Assembly (NCBI RefSeq): GCF_013371215.1
Contig: NZ_JABWMH010000001.1
Coordinates: forward strand, 62,001 to 126,000
DNA length: 64,000 bases
DNA from: Parasphingorhabdus flavimaris
Lineage (GTDB): Bacteria; Pseudomonadota; Alphaproteobacteria; Sphingomonadales; Sphingomonadaceae
Direction: 5' to 3'
Below are positions 63,191 through 64,000 of this stretch, piece after piece. The position numbers and the translations under genes are program-made. The notes under the pieces were generated by a model, which saw nothing but the letters and a program-made list of their open reading frames with translations, was not told the origin of the DNA and did not search any database. The stretch's first letter is position 1. Every line of letters begins with the position of its first letter.

Positions 63191-64000
63191 AAACTTCGAT
63201 CTGGATGCCTTTGTCGCGGCGACGCTGACCGAGGATCTGGGCGCGCCTTATGGACAGGGTGGCCGCGACGTGACCTCCGAAGCCGTCATTCCCGCCGATG
63301 CGATATTTTCCGGCGTGATGGACAGCCGTCATGATGCGGTGATTGCTGGGCTGCCGATTGCGAGAGCATTTTTCCGTTATCTTGACCCGGATGTCGAGAT
63401 TGAACTGCTGGTTGCAGAAGGGCAGGCGGTCGCAGCGGGCAGTGATATCATGCGGCTGAAGGGCAAGGGCCGGGCGATGCTGACGGCGGAGCGCAGCGCG
63501 CTCAACACGGTGCAGCATCTCACCGGTATCGCGACCATGACCAATGAATATGTCCGGCGGATTGCCGGGACGGGCTGCACCTTGCTCGATACGCGCAAGA
63601 CGATACCGGGGCTGCGGGTGCTGGAGAAATATGCAACGCGGATGGGCGGGGCGCAGAACCACCGCATGGGCCTGTGGGATGCGGCGATGATCAAGGATAA
63701 TCATGTTGCGGTCGCTGGTTCGGTCGGCGAGGCCGTGCGGCGCGCCAAGGATGCAGGCGTCGAGAATATCATCTGCGAAGTCGACCGGGTCGACCAGATT
63801 GAACCGGCACTGGCGGCGGGAGCGACCCATTTGCTGCTCGACAATATGGAGCCGGCAACGCTGCGCGGCGCAGTGACGCTGATCGGCGGACGGGTAAAGA
63901 CCGAGGCGAGCGGAGGGGTGACGCTGGAGTCGATCCGCGACAAGGCGGAGACCGGGGTGGACTATATTTCGGTGGGGCGTTTGACGCAGAGCGCACCGGC
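63174..64000 (+). CDS. nadC: Nicotinate-nucleotide pyrophosphorylase (carboxylating), 3' end off window
   Basis: 275 codons are present and the frame runs off the window end. It begins MPFSLENFDLDAFVAATLTEDLG, with GRDVTSEAVIPADA, GRAMLTAERSALNTVQHLTGIAT, LLDTRKTIPGLRVLEKYATRMGGAQNHRMGLWDAAMIKDNHV and VEVD-like CEVDRVDQ. The enzyme turns quinolinate and PRPP into NaMN, the step after NadA. Family length is about 280, so only a few residues are missing. The start lies inside the DUF2254 gene's last codons. Confidence 0.95.
   Translation, partial: MPFSLENFDLDAFVAATLTEDLGAPYGQGGRDVTSEAVIPADAIFSGVMDSRHDAVIAGLPIARAFFRYLDPDVEIELLVAEGQAVAAGSDIMRLKGKGRAMLTAERSALNTVQHLTGIATMTNEYVRRIAGTGCTLLDTRKTIPGLRVLEKYATRMGGAQNHRMGLWDAAMIKDNHVAVAGSVGEAVRRAKDAGVENIICEVDRVDQIEPALAAGATHLLLDNMEPATLRGAVTLIGGRVKTEASGGVTLESIRDKAETGVDYISVGRLTQSAP

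Overview
This is a chromosomal window from an alphaproteobacterium, most likely Sphingomonadales (Sphingopyxis/Sphingorhabdus-like). The evidence is moderately high GC, a fused pabBC gene, a DUF1476 F-ATPase zeta inhibitor, a CrtZ-type carotenoid hydroxylase, EcfG-type stress promoters (GGAAC-N16-CGTT), and strings of PRC-barrel, DUF3008 and DUF2171 stress proteins. The genus is an inference. I see no phage, insertion sequence, CRISPR array or secretion locus; most of the window is housekeeping and stress metabolism.

Layout. 0-3.2 kb: tRNA-Cys, tryptophan dioxygenase with a kynureninase-like enzyme, and a crotonase. 3.15-9.2 kb: a compact minus-strand run of an S9 peptidase, a DUF2339 membrane protein, a membrane-anchored LuxR regulator, a DUF4199 protein and a VOC protein. 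9.3-14.2 kb: pabBC, an oxidoreductase and topoisomerase IB. 14.2-16.8 kb: a stress island. 16.9-19.8 kb: O-acetylhomoserine sulfhydrylase and aspartate aminotransferase, which share a promoter architecture, followed by a 209-bp palindromic element. 20.1-25.2 kb: MsrA, infC with an AUA start, thrS, and a membrane protein/XRE pair behind a 67-bp palindrome. 25.2-33.5 kb: hydrolase, TPR protein, animal-type haem peroxidase, SIMPL protein, and glyoxalases I and II on either side of a diguanylate cyclase. 33.5-35.1 kb: a second EcfG-driven stress cluster. 35.4-45.2 kb: fatty acyl-CoA ligase, gamma-glutamyltransferase, pyrD, acyl-CoA dehydrogenase, epimerase, PhoX and a GST. 45.2-49.2 kb: SulP transporter flanked by small repeats, GST, EamA transporter and CrtZ. 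49.3-53.6 kb: leuC and leuD with a small gene between them, quinone oxidoreductase, ATPase zeta inhibitor, BolA and monothiol glutaredoxin. 53.6-56.3 kb: a structured intergenic region, then a BlaI/M56-peptidase pair under two BlaI-type operators. 56.3-59.9 kb: a translationally coupled MBL, DUF4230 and Kelch lipoprotein operon. 60-64 kb: nadA, a BrnT toxin with an XRE partner, DUF2254, and the 5' part of nadC.

Themes. Redox and stress defence recurs throughout: MsrA, glyoxalases, GSTs, Grx-BolA, haem peroxidase and general-stress promoters. NAD synthesis (nadA, nadC) and tryptophan breakdown (kynA, kynU) are both present but not adjacent. The most interesting non-coding signals are three consensus EcfG promoters, the metY/aspC shared promoter, the 67-bp and 209-bp palindromes, and the hairpin-rich RNA candidate between grxD and blaI, which has a sigma-54-like box. 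No single region is an obviously new multi-gene system. The BlaI-M56 pair with a coiled-coil tail instead of a beta-lactam sensor is the strongest candidate for an undescribed signalling variant.
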